A stretch of DNA of 64,000 nucleotides, taken from assembly GCF_014196835.1 (NCBI RefSeq), contig NZ_JACIEK010000002.1, positions 186,001 through 250,000 on the forward strand, in the 5' to 3' direction. Each line of letters begins with the position of its first letter. Within the stretch, counting starts at the first letter, position 1. The notes under the pieces were generated by a model. The model saw only the letters and a program-made list of their open reading frames with translations, was not told the DNA's origin and searched no databases. The translations under genes and the position numbers were made by a program. The DNA comes from Aureimonas pseudogalii (lineage in GTDB: Bacteria > Pseudomonadota > Alphaproteobacteria > Rhizobiales > Rhizobiaceae). Shown piece after piece: positions 35,516-43,220 of the stretch.

Positions 35516-37714
35516 ATGTCCGATAATGCCGGCCGCCAGGGCCTCGTCGAGATCCACGGCCTCAAGGTCGATCCCCTCCTGAAGTCCTTCGTCGACGCCG
35601 AGGCGCTGCCGGGCACCGGCGTCGAGCCCGATGCCTTCTGGCGCGGCTTCGTCGACCTCCTGCACGATCTCGCGCCCCGCAACCGTGAGCTCCTCGCCAT
35701 CCGCGACGACCTGCAGCGCCGGATCGACGACTGGTGCCGCGAGCGGCGGGGCGGCACGGTGGACGGCGCCGAGTACGAGGCGTTCCTGCGCGAGATCGGC
35801 TATCTCGTGCCGGAGGGCGCACCCTTCGCGGTGGAGACCGCCAAGGTCGACGCGGAGATTGCGGTGATCGCCGGGCCGCAACTCGTGGTGCCCGTGCTCA
35901 ACGCCCGCTTCGCGCTCAACGCCGCCAACGCGCGCTGGGGCTCGCTCTACGACGCGCTCTACGGCACCGACGCCATTCCCGACGAGGGCGATGCCAAGCG
36001 CGGGCGCGGCTACAACGCGGCGCGGGGGGCCGAGGTCGTCGCCTGGGCCCGCGACTTCCTCGATCGCTCGGTGCCGCTGAACGGCGCGTCCTGGCGCGAG
36101 GCCGTGGGCTTCGCGGTGGAGAAGGCCCGCCTCACCGCGACGCTGAACGACGGCCGCCACGTGCCGCTCGCCGACCCCGCGCAGTTCGCGGGGTATCGCG
36201 GCGAGGCGGCCGCGCCCACCGCCATCCTCTTCGCGACCAACGGCCTCCACGGCGAGATCGTGGTCGACCGCGCCTCGCCGATCGGCTCGACGGACGCCGC
36301 CGGCATCGCCGACGTGGTGCTGGAGAGCGCCGTCACCACGATCCAGGACTGCGAGGATTCCGTCGCCGCGGTGGACGCGGAAGACAAGGTCGCCGTCTAC
36401 CGCAACTGGCTCGGCCTGATGAAGGGCGATCTCGCGGAGACCTTCGAGAAGGGCGGCGAGACCATCACCCGCCGCCTCCTGCCCGACCGCATCTACACCG
36501 CGCCGGACGGCTCCGAGCTGACTCTGCCCGGCCGCTCGCTCATGCTGGTGCGAAACGTCGGGCACCTGATGACCAACCCCGCCGTGATCCTCGCCGACGG
36601 GCACGAGGCGCCCGAGGGCATGCTCGACGCCATGGTCACCACGCTGATCGCGATGCACGACCTGACGAAGACCGACGGCCCGCGCAACTCGCGCGCCGGC
36701 TCGGTCTACATCGTCAAGCCCAAGATGCACGGGCCCGATGAGGTCGAATTCGCCGACGAGATCTTCACCCGCGTCGAGAGCGCGCTCGGTCTCGAGGCCA
36801 ACACGGTCAAGATGGGCATCATGGACGAGGAGCGCCGCACCACGGTGAACCTCAAGGAGGCGATCCGGCGCGCCCGCCGCCGCGTCGTCTTCATCAACAC
36901 CGGCTTCCTCGATCGCACCGGCGACGAGATGCACTCCTCGATCGAGCTCGGACCGATGATCCGCAAGGGCGACATGAAGGCCGCCCCCTGGATCAAGGCC
37001 TACGAGGACCGCAACGTCGACGTCGGCCTCGCCTGCGGCCTCAAGGGCCACGCGCAGATCGGCAAGGGCATGTGGGCGATGCCCGACCTCATGCACGCCA
37101 TGCTCGAGCAGAAGATCGCCCATCCCCGCGCCGGCGCCAACACCGCCTGGGTGCCGTCCCCCACCGCCGCCACGCTGCATGCCACCCACTACCACGAGGT
37201 CTCCGTCGCGGATCGGCAGGCCGAGCTCGCCGGCGGCAGCCGCACGAAGCTCTCCGACATCCTCGCCATTCCCGTCGCCGTGCGCCCGAACTGGAAGCCG
37301 GACGACGTCCAGGCCGAGCTCGACAACAACGCCCAAGGCATCCTCGGCTACGTCGTGCGCTGGATCGACCAAGGCGTCGGCTGCTCCAAGGTGCCCGACA
37401 TCAACAATGTCGGCCTCATGGAAGACCGCGCCACCCTGCGCATCTCCTCCCAGCACATCGCCAACTGGCTGCTGCACGGCATCGTCACGGAAGCGCAGGT
37501 CGTCGAAACGATGAAGCGCATGGCCGCCGTGGTCGATCGCCAGAACGAAGGCGATCCGCTCTACGAACCGATGGCCGCCGACTTCGAGCGCTCCGTCGCC
37601 TTCCAGGCCGCCCTCGAACTCGTGCTCGAAGGCCGCATCCAGCCCAACGGCTACACCGAACCCGTTCTCCACCGCCGCCGCCGCGAGAAGAAGGCCGCCG
37701 GCTCTCGGGCGTGA
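35516..37714 (+). CDS. glcB: Malate synthase G
   Basis: This 732-residue enzyme condenses glyoxylate with acetyl-CoA to malate (EC 2.3.3.9), completing the glyoxylate bypass or glycolate use. It is the monomeric G isoform (E. coli 723). Visible blocks include [20 protein letters not shown] (catalytic-site Asp/Glu for Mg), [38 protein letters not shown] and [15 protein letters not shown], where the Asp is the putative base. The late [20 protein letters not shown] segment contains the conserved C-terminal plug. The start MSDNAGRQG at 35516 has GAGGGAGA upstream; the 11 residues before it are not conserved. Confidence 0.97.
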   Translation: MSDNAGRQGLVEIHGLKVDPLLKSFVDAEALPGTGVEPDAFWRGFVDLLHDLAPRNRELLAIRDDLQRRIDDWCRERRGGTVDGAEYEAFLREIGYLVPEGAPFAVETAKVDAEIAVIAGPQLVVPVLNARFALNAANARWGSLYDALYGTDAIPDEGDAKRGRGYNAARGAEVVAWARDFLDRSVPLNGASWREAVGFAVEKARLTATLNDGRHVPLADPAQFAGYRGEAAAPTAILFATNGLHGEIVVDRASPIGSTDAAGIADVVLESAVTTIQDCEDSVAAVDAEDKVAVYRNWLGLMKGDLAETFEKGGETITRRLLPDRIYTAPDGSELTLPGRSLMLVRNVGHLMTNPAVILADGHEAPEGMLDAMVTTLIAMHDLTKTDGPRNSRAGSVYIVKPKMHGPDEVEFADEIFTRVESALGLEANTVKMGIMDEERRTTVNLKEAIRRARRRVVFINTGFLDRTGDEMHSSIELGPMIRKGDMKAAPWIKAYEDRNVDVGLACGLKGHAQIGKGMWAMPDLMHAMLEQKIAHPRAGANTAWVPSPTAATLHATHYHEVSVADRQAELAGGSRTKLSDILAIPVAVRPNWKPDDVQAELDNNAQGILGYVVRWIDQGVGCSKVPDINNVGLMEDRATLRISSQHIANWLLHGIVTEAQVVETMKRMAAVVDRQNEGDPLYEPMAADFERSVAFQAALELVLEGRIQPNGYTEPVLHRRRREKKAAGSRA

Positions 37715-37719
37715 GGCGC

Positions 37720-37895
37720 GGTATGCAGGGGCGCTGCCCCCGCACCCCTGCCAAGGAGCTTGAAGCCCCTTGGAACCCCCTCTCTTCCTTCCCGGATCGG
37801 GGTGGGCCGCTGGCCCGCCCCGATCCGGGACACAAGAAAAGAAGGGTCCGGGACTTCCGTCCCGGGCGGGGACCGGGGCGGCAGCCCCGCCATGC
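37720..37895 (+). repeat. Mosaic palindromic repeat, copy A
   Basis: A 176-bp non-coding element that starts six bases after the glcB stop. Block 1 is GGTATGCAGGGGCGCTGCCC with the CGCACCCCTGCCAAGG that follows. Block 2 is the central hairpin, with an 18-base arm at 37791-37808, a GCT loop, and the complementary arm at 37812-37829. Block 3 is GGGGCGGCAGCCCCGCCATGC. A second copy in the opposite orientation is at 49460-49634. Blocks 1 and 3 are almost identical between copies, whereas the outer central stem differs in sequence but stays paired. Confidence 0.9.
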
Positions 37896-37910
37896 AGCGC
37901 CGGCCGCACG

Positions 37911-38366
37911 GTGACCGCCGAGCTTCTGGCGGCGTATGGCGGGTTGTTCGTAGCGGCGTTTCTGGCGGCGACGCTGATTCCGGCGTCGTCGGAGGCGGTT
38001 CTGGTGGGGTTGCTGCTGGCGGGCACGGGCAGCCCGTGGTGGCTGACGCTGGCGGCGACGCTGGGCAACACGCTGGGCGGATTGTTCAACTGGGGCTGCG
38101 GGCGGTTTCTGGCGCACTACCGGGATGCGAAATGGTTTCCGGTGCCCGAGCGCAAGATCGCGCGGGCGAGCCGCTGGTTCGAGCGCTTCGGGCTGCCGTC
38201 GCTGCTCTTCGCCTGGGTGCCGGTGGTGGGCGACGCGCTGACGGTGATCGCGGGCCTCCTCGGGGTGCGCGTGGTGCCGTTTCTCCTTCTGGTCGGCACC
38301 GGCAAGGGGCTGCGCTATGGCTTCGTGACGCTGACGACGCTGGGGTTGGCGGGCGCGTCCGGCTGA
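37911..38366 (+). CDS. YqaA/DedA-like (SNARE-associated Golgi type) membrane protein
   Basis: A 151-residue inner-membrane protein of the YqaA branch of the DedA/VTT superfamily. It contains AAFLAATLIPASSEAVLVGL, then LTLAATLGNTLGGLFNWGCG, FERFGLPSLLFAWVPVVGDA and LTVIAGLLGVRVVPFLLLVG, the expected E-x-V and G-x-x-x-G...P motifs. DedA proteins transport or flip lipids such as undecaprenyl phosphate. The start is GTG at 37911 (MTAELLAAYGG); the upstream open frame runs through the mosaic repeat and is not coding. It sits between this repeat and the ceramidase-like gene, both on the plus strand. Confidence 0.85.
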   Translation: MTAELLAAYGGLFVAAFLAATLIPASSEAVLVGLLLAGTGSPWWLTLAATLGNTLGGLFNWGCGRFLAHYRDAKWFPVPERKIARASRWFERFGLPSLLFAWVPVVGDALTVIAGLLGVRVVPFLLLVGTGKGLRYGFVTLTTLGLAGASG

Positions 38367-38384
38367 CGGGAACGGGAGAAGGGC

Positions 38385-39044
38385 ATGGACTGGTTCGGCC
38401 CGATCGACGCCTATTGCGAGCGCACGAGCGCGGCGGTCTGGGCCGAGCCGGTCAATGCGTTCTCGAACCTCGCCTTCCTCCTCGCCGCGCTCTGGGCCTG
38501 GCGGCGCTGGCGCAAGCTTGAGCCAGGCGAGCGCGGGGGCGACCGGGTGGTGCCGGCGCTGATCGGGCTCGTCGCGGTGATCGGCGTCGGGTCGACGCTG
38601 TTCCACACGCTGGCGAACGGCTGGTCGATGCTGGCCGACGTGGTGCCGATCACGCTCTTTATCGCCGCCTATTTCGCGCTCGCGCTGCGCCGGCTGGTGG
38701 GCTTGAGGCGGTGGGCGAGCGCCGGCGGCACGATCGCGTTTCTCGTGGCGGCGCAAGGCGTGGAGCCGTTGGCGGCACCGCTCGTCGGCTCGTCGGCGGC
38801 CTATGTGCCGGCGCTGGCGGCGCTGTTCGGCATCGGTGGCTGGCTGGGGCATCGCGGCCACCCCGCGGCGCGGCTCGTGCTGGCGGCGGGCGGTGTGTTC
38901 GCGCTGTCGCTCACCGCCCGCACGCTCGACGGGCCGCTCTGCGCGGCGCTGCCGCTCGGCCTGCATTTCCTGTGGCACGGGCTGAACGCCCTGGTGTTGG
39001 CGCTGCTGCTGGCCGCCGCGATGCCGGCGCCCTCCAAGCGTTGA
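38385..39044 (+). CDS. Ceramidase-domain (CREST superfamily) membrane protein
   Basis: A 219-residue seven-helix protein related to alkaline ceramidases. It starts MDWFGPIDAYCERTSAAVWA, the conserved D-x-YCER opening. Metal-site residues are present: His in GVGSTLFHTLANGWSMLADV, Asp in LADV, and two His in ALPLGLHFLWHGLN. Function is unproven in bacteria: it may hydrolyse ceramide-like or other amide lipids, or act as a CREST hydrolase. It starts 18 bp after the YqaA-type gene with GGGAGAAGGG upstream, so both are probably co-transcribed. It is convergent with purC, the stops lying 3 bp apart. Confidence 0.85.
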   Translation: MDWFGPIDAYCERTSAAVWAEPVNAFSNLAFLLAALWAWRRWRKLEPGERGGDRVVPALIGLVAVIGVGSTLFHTLANGWSMLADVVPITLFIAAYFALALRRLVGLRRWASAGGTIAFLVAAQGVEPLAAPLVGSSAAYVPALAALFGIGGWLGHRGHPAARLVLAAGGVFALSLTARTLDGPLCAALPLGLHFLWHGLNALVLALLLAAAMPAPSKR

Positions 39045-39047
39045 TCG

Positions 39048-40028
39048 TCAGGCGCCGCCGAAGAAGGGCGAGAGGCGCGTGCGGATGCGGTCGAGAACGG
39101 TGTCGCCGGCAAGGTCGGGCTGGAAGCGCCGGCCGGTGATGGTCTCGAAGGCTCCGACATAGACCTTCGCCGTGTCGAGGATCATCGCCTCGGGAATGGC
39201 GGGGATGGCGTCGTGATAGGGGTCGCAGCGCGCAGCCACCCAGGCGCGCACGCCGTCCTTGTCGAAGCTCTCGGGCCGCTCGCCGGCGGCGAGACACGCC
39301 TCGTAGCTCTCCGCGCGCCAGTAGCGCGAGGAATCAGGCGTGTGGATCTCGTCGGCCAGCACGATGCGGCCCTCATGGTCGGTGCCGAACTCGTATTTCG
39401 TGTCGGCGAGGATGAGGCCGCGCTCGCCGGCCATCGCCTGGCCGCGCGCGAAGAGCGCCAGCGCATGCGCCGACACCTCGCCCCACTGCGCTGGCGTCAG
39501 CAGGCCGCGCTCGAGGATCTCGTGGGGCGTCAGCGGCGCGTCGTGGTCGCCGTCGAGCGCCTTGGAGGTCGGGGTGATGATGGCGGCGGGCAGCGCCTCG
39601 TTGTCGGCGAGCCCGTCGGGCAGGCGCACGCCGTACATCTCGCGCTGCCCCTTCTTGTAGAGCGTCAGCACCGAGGTGCCGGTGGTGCCCGCGAGATAGC
39701 CGCGCACCACGATCTCCACCGGCAGGATGTCGAGCCGGCGGCCCACCACCACGTTGGGGTCGGGATAGTCGATCACGTGGTTGGCGCAGATATCGGAGGT
39801 CGCCTCGAACCAGAAGCGTGCGGTCTGCGTCAGCACCTGCCCCTTGAAGGGCACGGTGCAGAGAATGCGGTCGAAGGCCGAGAGCCGGTCGGTGGCGACG
39901 ATGATGCGCCGCCCGTCCGGCAGATCGTAATTGTCACGCACCTTGCCGCTGTAGAAGTTCGGCAGCTCGGGGATCGCCGCGCCGGGCAGGATGCGGTGGG
40001 CCTGGGGGCGGAGGCGGTCGAAATCCAT
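39048..40028 (-). CDS. purC: Phosphoribosylaminoimidazole-succinocarboxamide synthase (long form)
   Basis: PurC (SAICAR synthase, EC 6.3.2.6) joins CAIR with aspartate in purine synthesis. This is a 326-residue form, about 80 residues longer than E. coli PurC and similar to the yeast ADE1-type sequence. Motifs are [60 protein letters not shown] and [20 protein letters not shown], with [14 protein letters not shown]. Many alphaproteobacteria also carry a shorter PurC in the main pur cluster, so this one may be a paralogue. Confidence 0.95.
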   Translation of the reverse strand: MDFDRLRPQAHRILPGAAIPELPNFYSGKVRDNYDLPDGRRIIVATDRLSAFDRILCTVPFKGQVLTQTARFWFEATSDICANHVIDYPDPNVVVGRRLDILPVEIVVRGYLAGTTGTSVLTLYKKGQREMYGVRLPDGLADNEALPAAIITPTSKALDGDHDAPLTPHEILERGLLTPAQWGEVSAHALALFARGQAMAGERGLILADTKYEFGTDHEGRIVLADEIHTPDSSRYWRAESYEACLAAGERPESFDKDGVRAWVAARCDPYHDAIPAIPEAMILDTAKVYVGAFETITGRRFQPDLAGDTVLDRIRTRLSPFFGGA

Positions 40029-40160
40029 CGGCTGATACTCGGCGAGACGCGGGGAACGCGGGGAGCTTGGCTTCTAGCCGGTTCGCAGCGCCCTGTCAGG
40101 TCCGCGTTCGCCCCGGGGGCAATGCGCCGACGCCGCACCGAAGCGGCAAAGGGACGCCCG

Positions 40161-40200
40161 CCAAGAAAAAGGCCGGACGCTTCCCCCGAAGCGTCCGGCC
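40161..40200 (-). terminator. Intrinsic terminator downstream of the L,D-transpeptidase gene
   Basis: GGCCGGACGCTTC (40171-40183) and GAAGCGTCCGGCC (40188-40200) form a perfect 13-bp stem with a CCCC loop. On the minus strand it is followed by TTTTTCTTGG (from 40170). Highly confident Rho-independent terminator, 42 bp past the stop. Confidence 0.95.
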
Positions 40201-40241
40201 AGCGCGGTCCCCCGCCTTGAACTCGAGATGGATGCGGGCCG

Positions 40242-41006
40242 TCAGCTTTGCGGCGCGGTGCGGCGACGGGACTCGAGGGTCTCCTTGCCCTGCAGCACGA
40301 TGACGCGCGCGTTCATCGGCACGCGGTCGTAGAGATCGACGATGTCCTGGTTCATCAGGCGGATGCAGCCCGAGGAGACCGACTTGCCGATCGACCACCA
40401 TTCCGGCGTGCCGTGCAGGCGGAACAGCGTGTCCTTGTTGCCCTGGTAGAGGTAGAGGGCGCGGGCGCCGAGCGGGTTCTGCAGGCCGGGATTCATGCCG
40501 ACCTCGTTGCCGTAGGGCTTGAGCTCGGGACGACGCGCGATCATCTCCACCGGCGGAAACCACTTCGGCCAATGCTGCTTGTCCTTGATCGCGGCCTCGC
40601 CGGACCAGGAGAAGCCAGCCTTGCCGACGCCGATGCCGTAGCGCATCGCGGTGCCCTGCGGCTCCACGACGTAGAGGAAGTGGTTCTTCGTATCGACCAC
40701 CACGGTGCCGGGCTCCATGCCCTCGCCGTTGTAGACGACGCGCTGGCGGCGGAACTCTTCGGCGACCTTCGTCACGGGAATGGCGGGAAGCTTGAAGCCG
40801 CCGTCCTCGATCGAATCGTAGGCGGTGAGCTCGACCGGACCCAGCGGCCCGCCGGACTTGATCTGCTCCACCGGGGCGGGCGCGACATAGGCCTGCGCCA
40901 TCGGCACGTCGGTGGAGATCGAGGCGCGCTGCTGCGTCGTGCAACCGCTGATCGCCAGCACGGCGAGGCAGACGCCGAGAAGAAGGGGGGTGGAGCGGGT
41001 CGTCAT
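40242..41006 (-). CDS. L,D-transpeptidase (YkuD) lipoprotein
   Basis: A 254-residue exported protein with a lipobox LAISGC (Cys22), so it is probably anchored in a membrane. The YkuD domain (about 100-245) has the catalytic motif HGTPEWWSIGKSVSSGCIRL with His198 and Cys214. It should make 3-3 cross-links in peptidoglycan or attach proteins to it; Hyphomicrobiales rely heavily on such links. The preceding region includes FRRQRVVYNGEGMEPGTVVV, a lead-in common in rhizobial LDTs. It is divergent from a MerR gene and closed by a strong terminator. Confidence 0.92.
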   Translation of the reverse strand: MTTRSTPLLLGVCLAVLAISGCTTQQRASISTDVPMAQAYVAPAPVEQIKSGGPLGPVELTAYDSIEDGGFKLPAIPVTKVAEEFRRQRVVYNGEGMEPGTVVVDTKNHFLYVVEPQGTAMRYGIGVGKAGFSWSGEAAIKDKQHWPKWFPPVEMIARRPELKPYGNEVGMNPGLQNPLGARALYLYQGNKDTLFRLHGTPEWWSIGKSVSSGCIRLMNQDIVDLYDRVPMNARVIVLQGKETLESRRRTAPQS

Positions 41007-41246
41007 GGGGCGTCCGGGTCAGGCTGCGGGATCGGGGGCGGCCAGAAAATGGCACAGCTCCCGAAACGGGCGTCCCGGAGAGGGCCGACCTTTTGGTACG
41101 CCGATGCGATTCCACTGGCAACGACCCCAATAGACCGTGGTATGGTTAAGATTGTCTTGTTGCAGCGCGAGCACAGTTGACGATCCCCAGTTTTGTCGCA
41201 TTTCCCTTTTTCACGGGCGAAAGCTCAAGCGAAACGGGGACTTCCG

Positions 41247-41663
41247 ATGAACATCGGCGAGGCGTCGCAACGGTCCGGCCTGCCGTCGAAGACCATTCGT
41301 TACTACGAGGAGGTCGGCCTGATCCGCCCCGCGCGGGCCGCCAACGGCTACCGCGACTATGGCGAGCGCGACGTGCACGTGCTGCGTTTCCTGCAGCGCT
41401 CGCGCTCGCTCGGCTTCTCGATCGACGAGGCGCGCAACCTCCTGTCGCTCTACGGCAGCGGCGGCGACCGCCAAGCCATGCACCGGCTGGCGGCGCGCAA
41501 GATCGCCGAGATCGACCGCAAGATCGAGGAACTGCAGACGCTGCGCACGGCGGTCGCCGCCGTCACCGACGAAACGGGCGAGGACGGCGATCTCGGCTGT
41601 CCCATCCTCGACGAGATCGCAGGCGAGGGCGCACGCATGCCCGGCCGGATGATCGGCGTCTGA
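41247..41663 (+). CDS. MerR-family regulator, CueR/HmrR-like but missing one metal cysteine
   Basis: A 138-residue regulator starting MNIGEASQRSGLPSKTIRYY, a CueR/HmrR-type winged helix, followed by LIRPARAANGYRDY, LGFSIDEARNLLSLY and a long dimerisation helix. Classical Cu(I) sensors hold the metal with Cys112 and Cys120. Here only Cys118 (in DLGCPILDEI) remains; the other position is acidic (TDETGEDGD). It may sense another signal or bind metal with a different partner. The ATG at 41247 has GGGGA upstream. No copper ATPase or chaperone gene is adjacent; the divergent neighbour is the L,D-transpeptidase. Confidence 0.85.
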   Translation: MNIGEASQRSGLPSKTIRYYEEVGLIRPARAANGYRDYGERDVHVLRFLQRSRSLGFSIDEARNLLSLYGSGGDRQAMHRLAARKIAEIDRKIEELQTLRTAVAAVTDETGEDGDLGCPILDEIAGEGARMPGRMIGV

Positions 41664-41746
41664 ATTGGGCCAAGCGCCGACTCTTCAGCGCGGTCGCGAA
41701 GGAAGAGCGGATGCAATCGGGACCGCGCGGCGTTCTCTCCGAGGAT

Positions 41747-41763
41747 GTTGCGGCGTCCGCAAC
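41747..41763. other. Perfect short inverted repeat in the MerR-mmcB gap
   Basis: GTTGCGG-CGT-CCGCAAC lies in the 303-base gap between the MerR stop and mmcB. The gap holds no gene. The palindrome may be a terminator stem for the MerR gene (no T-tract) or a protein-binding site. Confidence 0.4.
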
Positions 41764-41905
41764 ACGCCGTTGCGCCTGCATCATCCCCGAGGGGCGGCAT
41801 TCGCTCCTACGAGACCGAACCGAAGGGCCACTTCGAGAAAGGAAGGCGGGGCGATCCTCGTGCCGGTGAACGCCCACCCGGGCGATTGCGGCGAAACGAC
41901 TCGTC

Positions 41906-41920
41906 GTTGCGCTTTCGTTC
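41906..41920 (+). promoter_or_regulatory. LexA-like SOS box upstream of mmcB
   Basis: GTTG-CGCTTTC-GTTC matches the alphaproteobacterial LexA consensus GTTC-N7-GTTC in all but one base and has the correct spacing. It lies 46 bp upstream of the mmcB ATG, where a LexA site would block the promoter. mmcB is SOS-regulated in Caulobacter, which supports the assignment. Confidence 0.6.
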
Positions 41921-41966
41921 CCGTCTGCGCTTGATCCCGCGAGGCGACCGGCGCTAGGGAGGAGCC

Positions 41967-42473
41967 ATGCCGCTCGTCTCTCCCTTCCGGCGCGACCCGC
42001 TCATCGACGGACGCCAGTCCGAACGCGCCATGGCCGTACGCCGCGGCGTGCAGCGGCTGATGATCCGCCTGCGCGTCTCCGTCCTACCGGAGATCCCGCT
42101 CGTGTCGGGCCGCCGCGCCGATCTCCTCTGCCTCGACGACAAAGGCGAATTCTCGATCGTCGAGATCAAGTCCTCGATCGAGGATTTTCGCGCCGACCGC
42201 AAATGGCCGGACTATCGGCTGCATTGCGACCGGCTCTACTTCGCCACGCATCCGGGCATACCGACCGAGATCTTTCCCGAGGAGTGCGGGCTCATCGTCT
42301 CCGACGGCTACGACGCCGAGATGCTGCGCGAGGCACCGCTCGAAAAGCTGGCGGGCGCGACGCGCAAGGCATTGACGCTGCGCTTCGCGCGGCTCTCGGC
42401 CGACCGGCTGCTGCTCGCCGAATGGAACGCGCACGGAACGAGCGACGCGCCGTCGATCGACGACGACGTCTGA
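41967..42473 (+). CDS. mmcB: MmcB-family DNA repair protein
   Basis: A 168-residue protein of the MmcB family, needed for mitomycin C resistance in Caulobacter. It has AMAVRRGVQRLMIRL, then LVSGRRADLLCLDDKGEFSI and VEIKSSIEDFRADRKWPDYR, an E-x-K nuclease-like motif of the PD-(D/E)XK type (Asp53, Glu67, Lys69). It continues with LHCDRLYFATHPGIPTEIF and ATRKALTLRFARLSADRLLL. The fold suggests a nuclease-related protein in cross-link repair. The start ATG at 41967 follows GGGAGGAGCC. It is convergent with regA. Confidence 0.88.
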   Translation: MPLVSPFRRDPLIDGRQSERAMAVRRGVQRLMIRLRVSVLPEIPLVSGRRADLLCLDDKGEFSIVEIKSSIEDFRADRKWPDYRLHCDRLYFATHPGIPTEIFPEECGLIVSDGYDAEMLREAPLEKLAGATRKALTLRFARLSADRLLLAEWNAHGTSDAPSIDDDV

Positions 42474-42533
42474 CGATACGGCAACATTTTCAAGCCCGAA
42501 GCCGACCCGCTTGCCTTCGCATTCCTCTCCAAG

Positions 42534-42557
42534 CCGATCGGACCGCAGTCCGATCGG
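42534..42557. terminator. Hairpin between convergent mmcB and regA
   Basis: CCGATCGGAC (42534-42543) pairs perfectly with GTCCGATCGG (42548-42557) around a CGCA loop. It sits between the two stops (42473 and 42576), consistent with a bidirectional terminator; there is no T-tract, so Rho or strong GC stem pausing may be used. Confidence 0.6.
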
Positions 42558-42575
42558 GCCATCCAGACGTCGCGA

Positions 42576-43151
42576 TCAGCGCGGGGCGCGCTTGGCGAGG
42601 ATGCGCTGCAACGTGCGACGGTGCATCGACAGGCGGCGCGCCGTCTCCGAGACGTTGCGGTCGCAAAGTTCGTAGACCCGCTGGATGTGCTCCCAGCGGA
42701 TGCGGTCGGCCGACATGGGGTTTTCCGGCGGCTCGGCCTTGGTGTCGGGATCGCGCATCAGCGCCGCGATCACCTCGTCGGCGTCGGCCGGCTTGGCGAG
42801 ATAGTCGATGGCGCCGAGCTTCACGGCGGTCACCGCGGTGGCGATGTTGCCGTAGCCGGTGAGCACTACGACGCGGGCGTCCGGCCGGGCGCGGCGCAGC
42901 GCCTCGATCACGTCGAGCCCGTTGCCGGCACCGAGGCGCATGTCGACCACGGCATAGGCGGGCGCCTGGGCCCGGATCGCCGAAACGCCTTCGCTGACGC
43001 CTTCAGCCGTGCGCACGGCGAAGCCGCGCTGCTCGAAGGCGCGCGCGAGGCGCGTCACGAAGGGACGGTCGTCGTCGACCAAGAGGATCGAGGCGTCACC
43101 CTCGGGAACCCGCATCGGAGCGGGCGCGGAAGGGGCATTGTCCATCAGCAT
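42576..43151 (-). CDS. regA: Redox response regulator RegA/ActR/PrrA
   Basis: A 191-residue two-domain response regulator. The receiver (residues 20-135) has SILLVDDDRPFV, the phospho-acceptor Asp70 in AYAVVDMRLGAGNGL, VVVLTGYGNIATAVTAVKLG and Lys at DYLAKPADADEV. The C-terminal Fis-type HTH (about 150-190) contains RVYELCDRNVSETARRLSMH and RRTLQRILAKRAPR, almost invariant among RegA/ActR/PrrA. It controls global responses to oxygen and redox state (respiration, carbon and nitrogen metabolism). It lies 69 bp downstream of regB on the same strand. Confidence 0.95.
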   Translation of the reverse strand: MLMDNAPSAPAPMRVPEGDASILLVDDDRPFVTRLARAFEQRGFAVRTAEGVSEGVSAIRAQAPAYAVVDMRLGAGNGLDVIEALRRARPDARVVVLTGYGNIATAVTAVKLGAIDYLAKPADADEVIAALMRDPDTKAEPPENPMSADRIRWEHIQRVYELCDRNVSETARRLSMHRRTLQRILAKRAPR

Positions 43152-43220
43152 GAGCGTGGTTTCCTTTTGTCTTCAGATGGGGTCTGCACGGCGGCGATCA
43201 ATAAGGAAGACTGCGGACCA

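Noticed and set aside
33707-38089. 1460-codon minus-strand open frame covering the nucleotidase gene and running antisense through glcB
   Set aside because: Only the first 540 codons from the 3' end (the nucleotidase) resemble a protein. The rest mirrors glcB on the opposite strand, as expected in GC-rich DNA where the antisense frame lacks stops.
41006-41246. MerR/CueR-type 19-bp-spaced operator between the MerR and L,D-transpeptidase genes
   Set aside because: ACC-N7-GGT occurs near 41133, but without the extended dyad of copper operators it is too weak to call.
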